From: Sedimentisphaerales bacterium
Lineage (GTDB): Bacteria > Planctomycetota > Phycisphaerae > Sedimentisphaerales > SG8-4
DNA: 14,472 nucleotides
Direction of reading: 5' to 3'
NCBI GenBank assembly: GCA_016932895.1
Contig: JAFGCA010000192.1
Coordinates: 1-14,472 of the forward strand
A model generated the notes under the pieces. That model did not search any database, was not told the DNA's origin, and was given only the letters and a program-made list of their open reading frames with translations. Of the stretch, positions 14,305 to 14,472 are shown one piece after another. The position numbers were made by a program, and so were the translations under genes. Each line of letters begins with the position of its first letter. Within the stretch, counting starts at the first letter, position 1.

Positions 14305-14472
14305 ATGGTCGAAGGCAACAATGCTTTGAATCTCGCGGGGCTGCCCGAGGCGGTGGGCGAATCTGTAACGCTCCTGGCCGAGCAGCTCGGCGGGTCTCTG
14401 GCGGACAACCTGGAAAGCATCACCGTAGTCGGCAGCGCTGTAACGGACGATTTCCGCCCCGGCGCCAGCGAC
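14305..14472 (+). CDS. Nucleotidyltransferase-fold protein, N-terminal part only
   Basis: 56 codons are visible before the window ends. After a helical start (NALNLAGLPEAVGESVTLLAEQLGG), the segment ITVVGSAVTDDFRPGASD matches the GS-x-x-x-(D/G)-x-x-pgSD strand-turn of Pol-beta-type nucleotidyltransferases (MNT/KNT-like). In these the first catalytic acids follow directly after SD. The start is taken at 14305 with AAGGGA 9 nt upstream; an in-frame ATG at 14245 is possible but has a poor ribosome binding site. The target and partner genes lie outside the window. Confidence 0.65.
   Translation, partial: MVEGNNALNLAGLPEAVGESVTLLAEQLGGSLADNLESITVVGSAVTDDFRPGASD

Overview
The window is GC-rich bacterial chromosomal DNA, densely coded on both strands. 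The organism has an outer membrane: there is an exported beta-barrel-type protein ending in an aromatic residue, plus several secreted proteins. The mix of an exported family-2 glycoside hydrolase, a tandem-repeat serine hydrolase, a TrpB2-type tryptophan synthase and a MEMO-family protein would fit a Planctomycetota (Phycisphaerae-like) metagenome bin. That placement is an impression from gene content, not a phylogenetic result.

Layout. 1-1858 (minus): exported serine hydrolase with five N-terminal tandem repeats, cut by the window edge. 2234-2791 (plus): membrane-anchored or exported protein of unknown function. 3015-3746 and 3945-6719 (plus): a short-chain dehydrogenase followed by a secreted glycoside hydrolase family 2 enzyme. 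Between these two sits a nested palindromic element of about 180 bp (28-bp perfect outer arms, two inner hairpins, possible 5-bp target duplication). It looks inserted into what was a compact operon junction. 6728-6821: a repeat-like intergenic element. 6850-7299 (plus): D-aminoacyl-tRNA deacylase.

7164-8650 (minus) is a more AT-rich, probably acquired island. It holds a small B3-like-domain ORF and a B3-like/HNH endonuclease behind a clear promoter. Both genes carry signs of single-base frameshifts. Divergent to it, 8858-9361 (plus) encodes a YwgA/Panacea-like protein. Together these look like a restriction or defence module, although no methyltransferase is visible.

9454-10296 (minus): outer-membrane protein with an intrinsic terminator. 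10384-11772 (minus): TrpB2. It is preceded by a 14-codon leader ORF with two Trp codons whose stop overlaps the trpB start, under a promoter with a perfect -35. 12019-12891 (minus): MEMO/AmmeMemoRadiSam B protein, divergent from purE (12992-13495, plus). purE converges on an Hsp20 small heat-shock protein (13567-14010, minus). 14305-14472 (plus): start of a nucleotidyltransferase-fold protein.

The most notable items are the nested palindrome at 3749-3928, the Trp-codon leader peptide in front of trpB, and the B3/HNH island with its frameshifts. All family assignments come from reading motifs by eye; no database search was run.
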